The notes under the pieces: generated by a model
Seen by the model: only the letters and a program-made list of their open reading frames with translations
The model's database searches: none
What the model was told of the DNA's origin: nothing
Translations under genes and position numbers: made by a program
Shown here: positions 26,953-36,538 of the stretch, piece after piece
How the letters are laid out: every line of letters starts with the position of its first letter
Position numbering within the stretch: the first letter of the stretch is position 1
DNA from: Saccharospirillum sp965652395
GTDB lineage: Bacteria; Pseudomonadota; Gammaproteobacteria; Pseudomonadales; Natronospirillaceae
Assembly: GCA_965652395.1 (NCBI GenBank)
Contig: CBFGUW010000007.1
Span: 84,983-148,982 of the forward strand
Direction of reading: 5' to 3'
DNA length: 64,000 nt

Positions 26953-28974
26953 CTAGTCACTTCCGCCCAGCATGGCCCGCAAATTGGCGAAGGTGGCTTT
27001 CGCTTCCACCGGTCCGGGGGCTTTGCGTTCCTGTCCTTCCCATACCAGGTCGTCGGGTGGCAGTTCGTCGAGGAACCGGCTGGGGGTGCAGTCCAGAATT
27101 TCGCCGAACTGTTTGCGCTTGGCGGCGTAGGTCATTGCCAGCGTGCGTTGGGCGCGGGTGATGCCGACGTACATCAGGCGGCGTTCTTCTTCTATGTCGC
27201 CGTTTTCGATGGAGTTGCGGTGTGGCAGCAGCTCTTCTTCCAGGCCCATGATGAACACATGCGGGAATTCCAGGCCCTTGGAGGCGTGCAGGGTCATCAG
27301 TTGCACGGCGTCGGAGTCGTCCTCCTCTTCCTGGCGGTCCATGATGTCGCGCAGGACGAGTTTGCCGATGGCGTCCTGAACCTGGATGTCGGAGTCGTCG
27401 TCTTCATCGCCTTTCTCCAGCATGGCTTTCAGACCGTCGATGAGGATATAGACGTTGGCGAGGCGTTTTTCGGCCATCAGGTCCGAGGTGCTGTCCTGGC
27501 GCAGCCAGGCTTCGTAGTTGATGTCGGTGACCACTTCCCGGATGACCATTACCGGGTCGTCGTCGGTGTGGAGTTTGTGAATGGTGCGCTCGAGCCAGCT
27601 GGTGAAGCGGATCAGGCGTTCAGCTGCTTTTTCGGGCAGGTGTTGCTGCAGGCCGATTTCCTGGCAGGCGGCGCTGAGGCTGACTTTGCGCTGGGCGGCG
27701 TAGTCGTTCAGTTTTTCGAGCGTTGCGGGGCCGATCTCGCGGCGTGGTGTGTTGATGATGCGCAGGAAGGCGGCGTCGTCATCCGGGTTCACCAGCAAGC
27801 GCAGGTAACTCATGATGTCTTTGATTTCGGCCTTGGCGAAGAAGCTGGTGCCGCCATTTATTTTGTAGGGGATGCGGTTCTGCTGGAGTTTGATTTCCAG
27901 GATGCGCGCCTGATGGTTGCCGCGATAGAGCACGGCGAAATCACGGTATTCGCAACGGCGCACCAGGTGCTGGTGCAGAATTTCATTGGCGATGCGTTCG
28001 GCTTCGGCTTCGTCGTTGGGGGTGCGGATAATGCGGATGGGGTCGCCGTAGCCCATTTCGCTCCACAGGGTTTTGGTGAAGACGTGGGGGTTGTTGTCGA
28101 TGACGGTGTTTGCCGCTTTGAGGATCAAGCCGGTGGAGCGGTAGTTTTGCTCGAGTTTGACGACTTTCAGGCCGGGGAAGTCGGTTTGCAGTTGCACGAG
28201 GTTTTCGGGCCGGGCGCCGCGCCAGGAATAGATGGACTGGTCGTCGTCGCCGACGACGGTGAGCTTGGGCTGGTCGCCGACCAGGAGTTTTACCAGCAGG
28301 TACTGGGAGGAGTTGGTGTCCTGATATTCGTCGACCAGCAGATACCGGATGCGGCGCTGCCATTTGGCCAATACCTCCGGGTGCTGCATGAACAGGAGAG
28401 TTGGCAGGCGGATCAGGTCGTCGAAATCGACGGCGTTATAGGCGCCGAGCATGCGGTTGTATTGTTCGTAGATTTCGACGGCCAGGGCGTGGCGGGCGTC
28501 TTCCATTTTGCCGCGCAGGCTGTCGGGTTCGGCGAGGTCGTTCTTCCACAGGCTGATCAGATTGCGGAAGTAGTCGACCTCTTCGACGGCGTTCGGGACT
28601 TCTCGGAGCACGATGTCTTTGATGAGGGCTTTGGAGTCGTGGTCGTCGAAGAGGGTGAATCCGCTTTTTAGGTTCAGCGGGGCGCCGTCTTTGCGCAGGA
28701 TGTTGAGGCCGAGGTTGTGGAAGGTGGAGACGATGAGGCCGCGTGCGGCTTTGCCTTTGACGAGTTTGCCGACGCGGGCTTTCATTTCGCGGGCGGCTTT
28801 GTTGGTGAAGGTGACGGCGGCGATGTTGTGGGCTTTGAAGCCGCATTCGTTGATGAGGTAGGCGATCTTTTGGGTGATCACTGAGGTTTTGCCGCTGCCG
28901 GCGCCGGCCAATACTAACAGGGGACCACTGATGTAGTTTACGGATTCCTGTTGTCTGGGGTTCAATCGGGACAT
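26953..28974 (-). CDS. rep: ATP-dependent DNA helicase Rep
   Basis: A 673-residue superfamily 1A 3'-5' helicase, the same length as E. coli Rep. It begins MSRLNPRQQESVNYISGPLL and has Walker A GAGSGKT, Walker B VDEYQDTN, and the QNYRSTG (motif IV-like) and VQLMTLHASKGLEFPHVF (motif V) segments. Rep clears protein roadblocks ahead of the replication fork and interacts with DnaB. A 584-residue open frame on the opposite strand is a shadow of its codon bias. The intergenic region upstream holds palindromic element E. Confidence 0.95.
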   Translation of the reverse strand: MSRLNPRQQESVNYISGPLLVLAGAGSGKTSVITQKIAYLINECGFKAHNIAAVTFTNKAAREMKARVGKLVKGKAARGLIVSTFHNLGLNILRKDGAPLNLKSGFTLFDDHDSKALIKDIVLREVPNAVEEVDYFRNLISLWKNDLAEPDSLRGKMEDARHALAVEIYEQYNRMLGAYNAVDFDDLIRLPTLLFMQHPEVLAKWQRRIRYLLVDEYQDTNSSQYLLVKLLVGDQPKLTVVGDDDQSIYSWRGARPENLVQLQTDFPGLKVVKLEQNYRSTGLILKAANTVIDNNPHVFTKTLWSEMGYGDPIRIIRTPNDEAEAERIANEILHQHLVRRCEYRDFAVLYRGNHQARILEIKLQQNRIPYKINGGTSFFAKAEIKDIMSYLRLLVNPDDDAAFLRIINTPRREIGPATLEKLNDYAAQRKVSLSAACQEIGLQQHLPEKAAERLIRFTSWLERTIHKLHTDDDPVMVIREVVTDINYEAWLRQDSTSDLMAEKRLANVYILIDGLKAMLEKGDEDDDSDIQVQDAIGKLVLRDIMDRQEEEDDSDAVQLMTLHASKGLEFPHVFIMGLEEELLPHRNSIENGDIEEERRLMYVGITRAQRTLAMTYAAKRKQFGEILDCTPSRFLDELPPDDLVWEGQERKAPGPVEAKATFANLRAMLGGSD

Positions 28975-29087
28975 GGTGGCGGTGTTTACCTCGGGTTGGA
29001 TGCGCTCGGGCTGAGCGCGCGAAGTGTATCAGTCAGGGGCAGACGGCTAAAGATGAGAACAGTGGTTGGAGACGGTGGTGGAAACCC

Positions 29088-29200
29088 GTCCCGTCGGCTG
29101 GGTTGGCGTATACAGGGTGGGCAAAAAAACCACCCAGGGGGCAGGACCGCACCAACCCAGCAAAGGACCCCCCAGGATAAACCAAACCAACCGACGGGAC
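29088..29200. repeat. Large palindromic element E (diverged)
   Basis: Arms GTCCCGTCGGCTGGGTTGG (29088-29106) and its imperfect complement ending at 29200 flank a centre with a GGGTGG/CCACCC hairpin (29115-29135). The layout and the TACAGGGTGG string resemble element D, but the core is too changed to be sure. It occupies most of the 454-base gap between rep and the haem-motif lipoprotein; the rest (29201-29428) shows only a CCACAG/CTGTGG hairpin at 29348-29362. Confidence 0.6.
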
Positions 29201-29428
29201 TAGCCTCCGTCAGCCAAGTCGGGACTTCAGCAATGAAGAAAGAAGTGCACAGGAGCCCATAAAGTCTTAGGAATTTGGAAATTGACGCTAGTACAGGACA
29301 TACGAACCAAATTACTGACAAAACCGACGTTTATTGTCACTAAATCCCCACAGAAACTGTGGTATGACTCACAGCCGTTTTTTGCCATTTCGCGGATAAT
29401 GGATGTGATTGGTATCAGGATGTCCACT

Positions 29429-31987
29429 ATGCGCCATTTGGTTTTACCCGCCTTTTTTGCCCTGGCTGTGACCGGGTGCAGTCAATCTTTTGAATCCGCT
29501 CCTGAGAAAACCGATCCGCTGGCGACGGCGAAGATCAACTGTGAGCAATCCGATACCGAGTTTTTCAATGATACTGTCTGGCCGGTGCTGAGCCAGTGCA
29601 CCAGTTGCCATCAGCCGGGTGGAACCGCTGTGAATCAGGGCGCTCGTCTGTCGTTGGACCCGCTGAGTGCACAGAACAGTCTGGAGGCGGTGCGGGCTTA
29701 TGTTCAGTTGGCGGGTGATCGCTTGGTGAATAAGCCCACGACTTATCAGGTCGACCATGCGGGTGGTTCTTTCTTTAATACCGATAGCAAGCAGGCTGAG
29801 GCTTTGGCGGAGGCGGTGCTTCGGTTTGCCAGTGATGCGCCTCAGTGCTCCGGGGATGAGACGGTGGAAAGTCGGGAGCCGGGTTATGACGATGTGAGTC
29901 TGATCAATCCGGCACGTACTCTGCGCAAGGCGTCGTTGTTGATGCAGGGTGATATGCCGACCGACAATGAATTGAGTGGCTTGCAGGATGACGCGGCTCT
30001 CCGTGCGGCTTTGCGGGCTCAGCTATCCGGCCCGGTGTTTGAGACCTGGTTGAAGAACAGTGCGAATGATCATCTGCTGACCCGGAAGTATCTGACCGGT
30101 ATGACTGAGGCCCAGGAGGCGCTTGGCGGCTTGTATTATGAAGGTCTTTATGACCGTACTTCCCCTGCTTTCGAGGCTTCTGATCAAGCGAGGGTCGCTT
30201 GCGAGCAAAGTGGCAACGAGAATTCCGCCGAGTGCCAGGAGGCGGAAGAATTAGGTCAGCGGGCCGGTCATATTTACCGGGAGACTCAGCGGGCCATCGC
30301 TGAAGAGCCGTTGGAGCTGATTCGCCATGTGGTCACCAATGACCTTCCCTACAGCGAAATCCTCACGGCCGATTACCGGATAATGAACCCTTTCACCTAT
30401 GAGATTTTCGATGGTGAAAGCTGGTCCACGCCCTACGATGATATGGATGAGACGGATTGGCGGCCGGGTCAGATACGTCGCTATTGGGTCGCGTGGGAAG
30501 TGCCACTGACCGACCGCACCGGGCGGGATTACCTCCCCAGCGCGGGTATTTTAACCTCGCCCGTGTTCCAGGCGCGTTTCCCTTCGACCGATACCAACCG
30601 CAACCGTGCCCGTGCCCGCTGGACCTATAGCCTCTTCCTCGGGGTCGATATCGAGCGGTTGGCGGTGCGTGCGATGGACCCGGAAGAACTGCAAACGGTG
30701 ACCAACCCGGGAGCGCCCGGCAGCAGTTGTTTCGGTTGCCATTCGGTAATGGACCCAGTGGCTGGTGCTTTTCAGAGCTGGGGCAACGACGGTCATTACC
30801 TGACTCGTGATGGCTGGGATGCGCTGCCGCAAACCTATGTTGATTCCGACGATTACCACGAAGGCGACCAGTGGTACCGGGGTCAGTTGGCGCCCGGTTT
30901 CAATGGCGAACTGCTGCCGGTGCAGTCTGCCTATGGCGATGTGAGCGGTTATGACGACGGCTTGGTCTGGCTTGCGGAGCGCATTGTGGCGGACCCTCGT
31001 TTCGCCGAGGGTACGGTGAAGTTCTGGTTCAATGGCGTATTTGGTCGCGACCCCTTGTTGCAGCCTACGGTAACGACGGACCCGAATTACAATGAGCAGT
31101 TGTTTGCCTGGCAGTCCGAACAGCAATTGATCCAGGAATGGGCCGACGCCTTTCGCAGTTCCAATTACGATCTGAAAGGGCTGTTGGTCGACATGATGAT
31201 GTCGCCTCTGTTCCGGGCTGAAACCTTTATTACGGTCGATGAGAATCGCCAGGCGTCACTGGGCAGTCTGGGTGTCGGCCGTCTGCTGACGCCGGAACAG
31301 CTCGATCGCAAGCTGACCGCCACCACCGGCTTTCAATGGAAGCTGGACTGGCAAAACGACCCCCAGCTGCTGGAAAACTTCTATCTCTTTTATGGCGGTA
31401 TCGACTCGGACGGTATCACTGAGCGGCCCCAATATTTAAACAGCATGATGGCCTCCGTGGCGGAGCGCATGGCCAATGAAGTGGCTTGTGAAATCGTGCT
31501 GCAGGAATTCTGGCCGGGCATGCCGCGCACTTTGTTCAAGGGTGTCGAGATCTCCACAGACCCGACAACGGAAGCCGGTGAGGCTGCGATTCGCAATACC
31601 ATACGCTCTATGTTGTGGCGGCTCTGGGGGGTGACGGACGAGGCGGAAGTGGAGGCGGCCTGGAATCTGTACAAGGGGTTGTATGACATGAGGATGAGTT
31701 GGGAAGATCCGCCTAACATTTTGTCCACGGTCGCGGAGTGGAACTCTAACCGCCCTGTGGAAGAGGACGAGTACTGCCGGGTACACGACTATAACCCGGA
31801 CGACGGCATTTTTATTGATGACAATTGGGAGGCTCTGACCACAGAAGACTGGACAGCTGCCAGTCAGGGTAACTATGAACCGATCAGAGAACATCGTGGC
31901 AGCTATTTCAACCCCGAGCAAACCCTGCACCCCTGGGTGGGTGTGTTGGTTTATATGCTCACCGATATTCAGTTTCTGACGGAGTAA
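29429..31987 (+). CDS. Large lipoprotein with two haem-binding motifs (DUF1588/DUF1592-like)
   Basis: An 852-residue secreted protein with a lipoprotein signal ending in AVTGC. Haem-type motifs are CTSCH at 57-61 and CFGCH at 434-438, the latter in SSCFGCHSVMDPVAG. Such proteins are usually paired with a DUF1501 gene, as here, 5 bases downstream, and are seen in Planctomycetes and marine Proteobacteria. The pair probably forms an extracytoplasmic redox or degradation unit. I chose the ATG at 29429 (MRHLVLPAFFALA) because upstream codons lack a signal sequence; AGGA lies 8 bases before it. Confidence 0.75.
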   Translation: MRHLVLPAFFALAVTGCSQSFESAPEKTDPLATAKINCEQSDTEFFNDTVWPVLSQCTSCHQPGGTAVNQGARLSLDPLSAQNSLEAVRAYVQLAGDRLVNKPTTYQVDHAGGSFFNTDSKQAEALAEAVLRFASDAPQCSGDETVESREPGYDDVSLINPARTLRKASLLMQGDMPTDNELSGLQDDAALRAALRAQLSGPVFETWLKNSANDHLLTRKYLTGMTEAQEALGGLYYEGLYDRTSPAFEASDQARVACEQSGNENSAECQEAEELGQRAGHIYRETQRAIAEEPLELIRHVVTNDLPYSEILTADYRIMNPFTYEIFDGESWSTPYDDMDETDWRPGQIRRYWVAWEVPLTDRTGRDYLPSAGILTSPVFQARFPSTDTNRNRARARWTYSLFLGVDIERLAVRAMDPEELQTVTNPGAPGSSCFGCHSVMDPVAGAFQSWGNDGHYLTRDGWDALPQTYVDSDDYHEGDQWYRGQLAPGFNGELLPVQSAYGDVSGYDDGLVWLAERIVADPRFAEGTVKFWFNGVFGRDPLLQPTVTTDPNYNEQLFAWQSEQQLIQEWADAFRSSNYDLKGLLVDMMMSPLFRAETFITVDENRQASLGSLGVGRLLTPEQLDRKLTATTGFQWKLDWQNDPQLLENFYLFYGGIDSDGITERPQYLNSMMASVAERMANEVACEIVLQEFWPGMPRTLFKGVEISTDPTTEAGEAAIRNTIRSMLWRLWGVTDEAEVEAAWNLYKGLYDMRMSWEDPPNILSTVAEWNSNRPVEEDEYCRVHDYNPDDGIFIDDNWEALTTEDWTAASQGNYEPIREHRGSYFNPEQTLHPWVGVLVYMLTDIQFLTE

Positions 31988-31992
31988 GCCGA

Positions 31993-33312
31993 ATGCAGCG
32001 ACGCGATCTGATCAAAGCCATGCTCGCCGCCGGCCTGCTGCCCGCTGCCGGTTTTTCCGCCAACGCTCGTGCGGAAAGCACCCGTTATGAAGGCCCGATT
32101 TATTTTACGGTCTTTGCCGAAGGCGGCTGGGATGTTACCAGCTTATGTGATCCGAAAGCGGGCACCCGCCTGAACCCCAACACGAATGGAACAGTGTGGA
32201 TAAACCGCTGGGCTGAACAGGGCGGAACCATTCAGACCACGGCGGGTGGCCTGAACTATGCGCCTTTCGCCGACAACGCCCGGCTGTTCGATACCCTGGG
32301 CGACCGTATGTTGGTCATCAACGGCATCGATACCCAGACCAATGCCCATTCGGCCGGTGTGCGCCACACCTTCAGTGGCCGCTTCGCGGATGGCTACCCG
32401 GCGCTGACCGCCCTTGCCGCCGCCCAACATGGGCAGGGTCTGCCGTTGGCTTTTCTGAGTAACGGCGGTTACCGGGAAACCGCCGGGTTGACCCAATTCA
32501 CGCTAATGCAGGATCCGAACACCCTCGGCAACCTAATCAATCCCAACACGCCCAATTATGTGAACACCCAGTATCACCGCGCCGAAAGTCTGGACCTGAT
32601 CAACCAGGCCCGGGAGGCGAGGCTGAACCGTCTTCAGGCGCGCGAAGCACTGACCCGTCGTTTGACCGCAGCCGCCGGTTTTTTGGAGAACAGCCGCGCC
32701 GGGCGCGATCAACTGACCGCTCTGAACGATTTCATGCCCGAAACCCTCGCGCCCACCACGGACGCCGACGGCAATTGGCACCCCCTGCTCCGCCAGATCC
32801 AACTGGCGTTGGTCTCGGCGGCGGCCGGGCTTACGGTCTCGGCAGATCTGGTGCAGTGGGGTTTCGATACCCACGCCAATCACGATGTCGACCAGACGCG
32901 GGCGCTCAGCCAACTGACCGACGGCCTGGTCTATCTCTGGGAAGAAGCCGCCGCTATGGACCAGCAGTTCGGCACCAATCTGGTCGGCCGTCTGAGGGTC
33001 GTGGTGGCGTCCGATTTTGGTCGCACCCCCTGGTACAACGACGGCGAAGGCAAGGATCATTGGCCTATTGGCAGCGCGATTTTGATGCGTGATGGTGGTT
33101 TTTCAAACAACCGGGTTGGCGGCACAACCGATGCTTTTGAAGCACTGGGCCTGAATACCGACCTCAGCCTGAATCCGGACCCTGAGTCAGGGGCGGATTT
33201 CATCCGGCCCGCCCACCTGCAGCAGTTGCTGCGCTATTGGGCCAACGTGGAAGGGTTCAATATCGATTTTCCGCTGGATACCGGCGCGCTGGATCTTCGT
33301 GGTTTGATATAA
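31993..33312 (+). CDS. DUF1501 family protein with Tat signal
   Basis: A 439-residue protein with a twin-arginine-type signal (QRRDLIK at 2-8, then a hydrophobic AAGLLPAAG), cleaved near AxA. The mature part matches DUF1501 (alkaline-phosphatase-superfamily-like) with IYFTVFAEGGWDVTSL near the start and ASDFGRTPWYND near residue 340. It follows the haem lipoprotein by 5 bases and is certainly co-transcribed. Substrate unknown; Tat export points to folding or cofactor insertion in the cytoplasm. Confidence 0.82.
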   Translation: MQRRDLIKAMLAAGLLPAAGFSANARAESTRYEGPIYFTVFAEGGWDVTSLCDPKAGTRLNPNTNGTVWINRWAEQGGTIQTTAGGLNYAPFADNARLFDTLGDRMLVINGIDTQTNAHSAGVRHTFSGRFADGYPALTALAAAQHGQGLPLAFLSNGGYRETAGLTQFTLMQDPNTLGNLINPNTPNYVNTQYHRAESLDLINQAREARLNRLQAREALTRRLTAAAGFLENSRAGRDQLTALNDFMPETLAPTTDADGNWHPLLRQIQLALVSAAAGLTVSADLVQWGFDTHANHDVDQTRALSQLTDGLVYLWEEAAAMDQQFGTNLVGRLRVVVASDFGRTPWYNDGEGKDHWPIGSAILMRDGGFSNNRVGGTTDAFEALGLNTDLSLNPDPESGADFIRPAHLQQLLRYWANVEGFNIDFPLDTGALDLRGLI

Positions 33313-33415
33313 AACTTTGGCTTTTGTGACAATTTGATGCCGTTTCTGGCAATTCGGTCAACTTCTGATATTTTTAGGCCGCTGCACCATTCCAGTGAGA
33401 CAGGGATGCCTGGCC

Positions 33416-34456
33416 ATGCCTCTAATCGTCACCGAAGCCGAGCAATATCAGGTCGACACTCTTCTGGCGAAGGGCACGCCCGGTTATCGCCTTGCCTACA
33501 GCGACCGCACCGCCTGGCTTATGGCTTGTCTGTCGGAGCTGGTGTACTACCGCTTTAATCCTCTGATGTCCGAACCCGAGCGCCGGGAATGGCTGCGCAA
33601 GCTCGATCAGTTGTTGGATAAGCCCCGTCAGGCCACCCTACTGGCTTTGGTTGAACAACTCAGTTACGACCCGGAGGAAGAGCGCGCGCTATTGGTTGCG
33701 GAGCTGGCGTTGCTGCGCGGCGAGCTGATCGCCACTTTTGACAGAGACGGAACCCAAGCCATGCTGGTTCGGCTGGAACTTGGCCTGGTATTGGTTTTTC
33801 GTGGCAGTGAGGCGCTCAGTATCAAAGACATCAAAGCGGATATGGACTGTGTCTCTGTCCGGTCCGATACCGGTGGACGGGCTCATCGTGGCTTCCAGCA
33901 GTCATTCCAGCTGGTCTTCAGCGAAATCAAGGCGGTATTGGCCGCCTATCCGGAAGAACCCCTGATCCTGACCGGTCACAGCATGGGTGGCGCTCTGGCT
34001 ACCCTGGCGGCTCGGGAACTGAACCATTCCGGCGGAATGGCGGCCTGTTATACCTTTGGCGCGCCTCGGGTGGGCGATGAAGAGTGGGTGTCTGCGTTGA
34101 AAACGCCGTTATACCGACTGGTCAATGCGGCTGACTGCGTCACCATGCTGCCACCGGGCAGTGAGGTCATATCGTTTATCGGCTGGTTGGTGCAATTTGT
34201 TCCTGTCGTGGGCCGCACCGCCCGGCGTCAGTTGCTCAAGCACTTCGGTGGCTATCTTCATGCGGGTAATATGCGCTATCTGACCAACTGCCCTCCCGGC
34301 GATTATCGCCATGTCCGACTTCTGTATTCAGTGAGTCTGGTCTATCGGGTAAAGGCATTCATTATTAAAAAGCTGCCCTGGCGGCATTTCCTGTCGGATC
34401 ACATGGTTATGGTGTACCGCAAAAAGCTCGCCATTATCGCCCTGAACAGAAATTAA
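33416..34456 (+). CDS. Class 3 lipase-like hydrolase
   Basis: A 346-residue lipase_3 family protein with the nucleophile elbow GHSMGG at 187-192 (Ser189), preceded by LVLVFRGSE at about 125-132 and followed by AAPRVGD-like FGAPRVGDE. It has no signal peptide; a hydrophobic segment lies near 250-265. It probably hydrolyses acylglycerols or other esters. I chose the ATG at 33416 (MPLIVTEAEQ) because AGGGATG precedes it. Confidence 0.82.
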   Translation: MPLIVTEAEQYQVDTLLAKGTPGYRLAYSDRTAWLMACLSELVYYRFNPLMSEPERREWLRKLDQLLDKPRQATLLALVEQLSYDPEEERALLVAELALLRGELIATFDRDGTQAMLVRLELGLVLVFRGSEALSIKDIKADMDCVSVRSDTGGRAHRGFQQSFQLVFSEIKAVLAAYPEEPLILTGHSMGGALATLAARELNHSGGMAACYTFGAPRVGDEEWVSALKTPLYRLVNAADCVTMLPPGSEVISFIGWLVQFVPVVGRTARRQLLKHFGGYLHAGNMRYLTNCPPGDYRHVRLLYSVSLVYRVKAFIIKKLPWRHFLSDHMVMVYRKKLAIIALNRN

Positions 34457-34644
34457 CCGCGCTCAGGTGTTGGTTTTGCCAAACCGTTCATGCTTGCCGT
34501 TCAACTTGGACAAAAACCCCTACCCGAACTATTGTTTTTTCAGGTGAGAGTCGATTCAATTTGGCCGGTTACTCGGTCGCTCCCGCCCGATGGACCGGAG
34601 CGCCGACGCCGTCACCATCATGTATCAAATAAAAAGGACCAGTC

Positions 34645-35454
34645 ATGGACCGTTACGCGGTATTGGGTCATCCGATCAAGCACAGTCTGTCCCCGGAAAT
34701 TCACTCGGCCTTCGCCCGGCAAACCGGGGAAGACCTGGAATATGAAGCGATCGAGTTACCGGTCACCAGCTTTGAAACCCGGGTCTGGCAAATGTTCCGG
34801 GATGGCTATAAAGGCTTCAATGTGACGGTTCCGTTCAAAGAAGACGCTCATGACTTCGCCGATGAACTCACAGAGCGTGCCAAACGCGCCCGCGCCGTTA
34901 ATACGCTCATGCAGTTGGAAGACGGCCGTATTCTGGGCGATACCACCGATGGCGTGGGCCTGGTATTCGATTTGGAGAAACTGCTGGGCTGGAAGCTGGA
35001 GAACAGCCACATCCTTATTTTGGGCGCGGGCGGAGCTGTGCGCGGCATTTTGGAATCGCTGCTGGAATGCAACCCCGCCCAGGTGGTGCTGGCCAACCGG
35101 ACCCTGGCCAAGGCTGAAGCCCTGACCGACGACTTTCCTGAAATCGCCCCCTCGGCTTTCGATGAGCTGAGCGGCCATTTCGACATCATCATCAATGGCA
35201 CTTCCGCCAGTCTATCCGGCCATTTGCCCCCCCTGCCCGACGGGCTGATCACACCCGATACGCGCTGCTACGACATGATGTACGGCAAGGGTGAGACGGC
35301 TTTCAATCGCTGGGCCCGGCAACAGGGTGCCAAGGAATGTGCCGATGGTCTCGGCATGTTGGTCGGACAGGCGGCTGTCAGTTTCGAAATTTGGCGCGGC
35401 GTTAAACCCGAGCCCGAGGCGGTATTGGAAACGCTGAGGGAAGGGCTGAAGTGA
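34645..35454 (+). CDS. aroE: Shikimate dehydrogenase
   Basis: A 269-residue NADPH-dependent enzyme reducing 3-dehydroshikimate to shikimate in aromatic amino acid synthesis. The substrate-binding HPIKHSLSP is at 9-17, the catalytic Lys65 is in NVTVPFK and Asp102 in GDTTDGVG. The NADP loop GAGGAVRG is at about 129-136. AAGGA precedes the ATG. Its stop overlaps the next gene, a SPOR protein, by 4 bases (GTGA). Confidence 0.96.
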   Translation: MDRYAVLGHPIKHSLSPEIHSAFARQTGEDLEYEAIELPVTSFETRVWQMFRDGYKGFNVTVPFKEDAHDFADELTERAKRARAVNTLMQLEDGRILGDTTDGVGLVFDLEKLLGWKLENSHILILGAGGAVRGILESLLECNPAQVVLANRTLAKAEALTDDFPEIAPSAFDELSGHFDIIINGTSASLSGHLPPLPDGLITPDTRCYDMMYGKGETAFNRWARQQGAKECADGLGMLVGQAAVSFEIWRGVKPEPEAVLETLREGLK

Positions 35455-35957
35455 AACGTCTTGCCGTAATCGGTGTAATACTGCTGGTGGGAACGGCCGT
35501 TCAGACACTCCGGGCGGAAGGCCCGGTCGCCAGCGATCCCATCGGACCGGAAGAACCTCTGGTGATCGAACCTCCTATCGAATTGGAGATAGAGGAGCCC
35601 GAGAGCCCGCCTGCCGCTCAGCCGCCCCGGCCTGCCAGCGAGCAACCGGCGCCCGGTTCTCAACCCACTCAGCCCCCGGCTCCACGATCGGCACCTCCGG
35701 CACAAACCAATAGCCAGGGGCTTCAGGTGGGTCAGTATCTGCAATTGGCGTTTTTCGGTTCGCCGGAATCGGTGGAGCGGTTCAAACGGCAGGTGGCCAA
35801 TCAAAACTGGGCCAGTGAAGTCATCACCTGGTACGACGAAACCGCCGGTGGGCATCGGGTATTGCTCGGCCCATTCGCGGGTGCGGAGTTGAGTCGCCGT
35901 CGCCAGATATTGCGGGCGGAAGGTTTCGAAACCTTCCGTTATACGGCCAACCCCTGA
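35451..35957 (+). CDS. SPOR-domain cell-envelope protein
   Basis: A 168-residue protein with a GTG start, an N-terminal hydrophobic signal or anchor (MKRLAVIGVILLVGTAVQTL), a long Pro/Glu-rich linker (about 25-90), and a C-terminal SPOR-type domain (about 95-168: YLQLAFFGSPESVERFKRQV, VLLGPFAG and ILRAEGFETF). SPOR domains bind denuded peptidoglycan at septa. Translationally coupled to aroE. Role in division or cell-wall remodelling is inferred. Confidence 0.8.
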   Translation: MKRLAVIGVILLVGTAVQTLRAEGPVASDPIGPEEPLVIEPPIELEIEEPESPPAAQPPRPASEQPAPGSQPTQPPAPRSAPPAQTNSQGLQVGQYLQLAFFGSPESVERFKRQVANQNWASEVITWYDETAGGHRVLLGPFAGAELSRRRQILRAEGFETFRYTANP

Positions 35958-36063
35958 CTGGGAGGGCCGTGAGCACTGGCTTCAATGCAATAAACAGGAT
36001 TCGTTCTGACAGTCCGACCCCGGCCCGTTATACTGGCGGGCCTTTTGCCTCGGCGGACCCTTT

Positions 36064-36408
36064 ATGACGCTCCAATCCTTTGTCGACCGCATCTACACTG
36101 AGCCGGAAACCATCACCTTCGACGAGAGCATCGCCGTGATCGATGCGCATTTCGACTACACCCCCCAGGCTTTCCGGGTGGGCGACCAGCACAACGAACC
36201 TGGTACCAACCAGGGTTCCTGTAAAATCCTGGCGTTCGCTCACCTGATGAATCTACCGGAAGCCACCACCCTGCACCTGTTCGGCGTTTATTACCGCGAG
36301 GATGTGCTGCAAAACCCAGACGGAGCGGATCATGCCAACATTCGACAGTTCCTCAGTCAGGGTTGGAAAGGTGTGAAGTTTGGCACTATGCCGCTCAAAG
36401 CCCGGTAA
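36064..36408 (+). CDS. HopJ type III effector family protein
   Basis: A 114-residue protein of the HopJ family: FDESIAVIDAHFDYTPQAFR and NEPGTNQGSCKILAFAHLM are the recognised motifs. The name comes from Pseudomonas syringae, but the family is widespread in non-pathogens without type III secretion, and no such genes lie here. It has no signal peptide and is probably cytoplasmic. Function unknown. Confidence 0.9.
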   Translation: MTLQSFVDRIYTEPETITFDESIAVIDAHFDYTPQAFRVGDQHNEPGTNQGSCKILAFAHLMNLPEATTLHLFGVYYREDVLQNPDGADHANIRQFLSQGWKGVKFGTMPLKAR

Positions 36409-36538
36409 TAACGGCGGCGATGCACTTTTCGCTCGACCTGAATCGAAAAACTGACTAGTCTGTCGACTTCGTTTAGATCGCAAGGGATGGGCTCAACGAG
36501 CCTGCGAACGACAGTAACGCATCTGCTAGGGACGACTC

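Noticed and set aside
26917..28671. A 584-residue open frame on the plus strand opposite rep.
   Set aside because: It lies wholly within rep, is rich in Val, Phe, Gly and Ala as expected from codon bias, and shows no motif or good ribosome site.
36064..36408. Evidence for a type III secretion system from the HopJ gene.
   Set aside because: The family is common outside pathogens and no secretion genes or effector context occur here.
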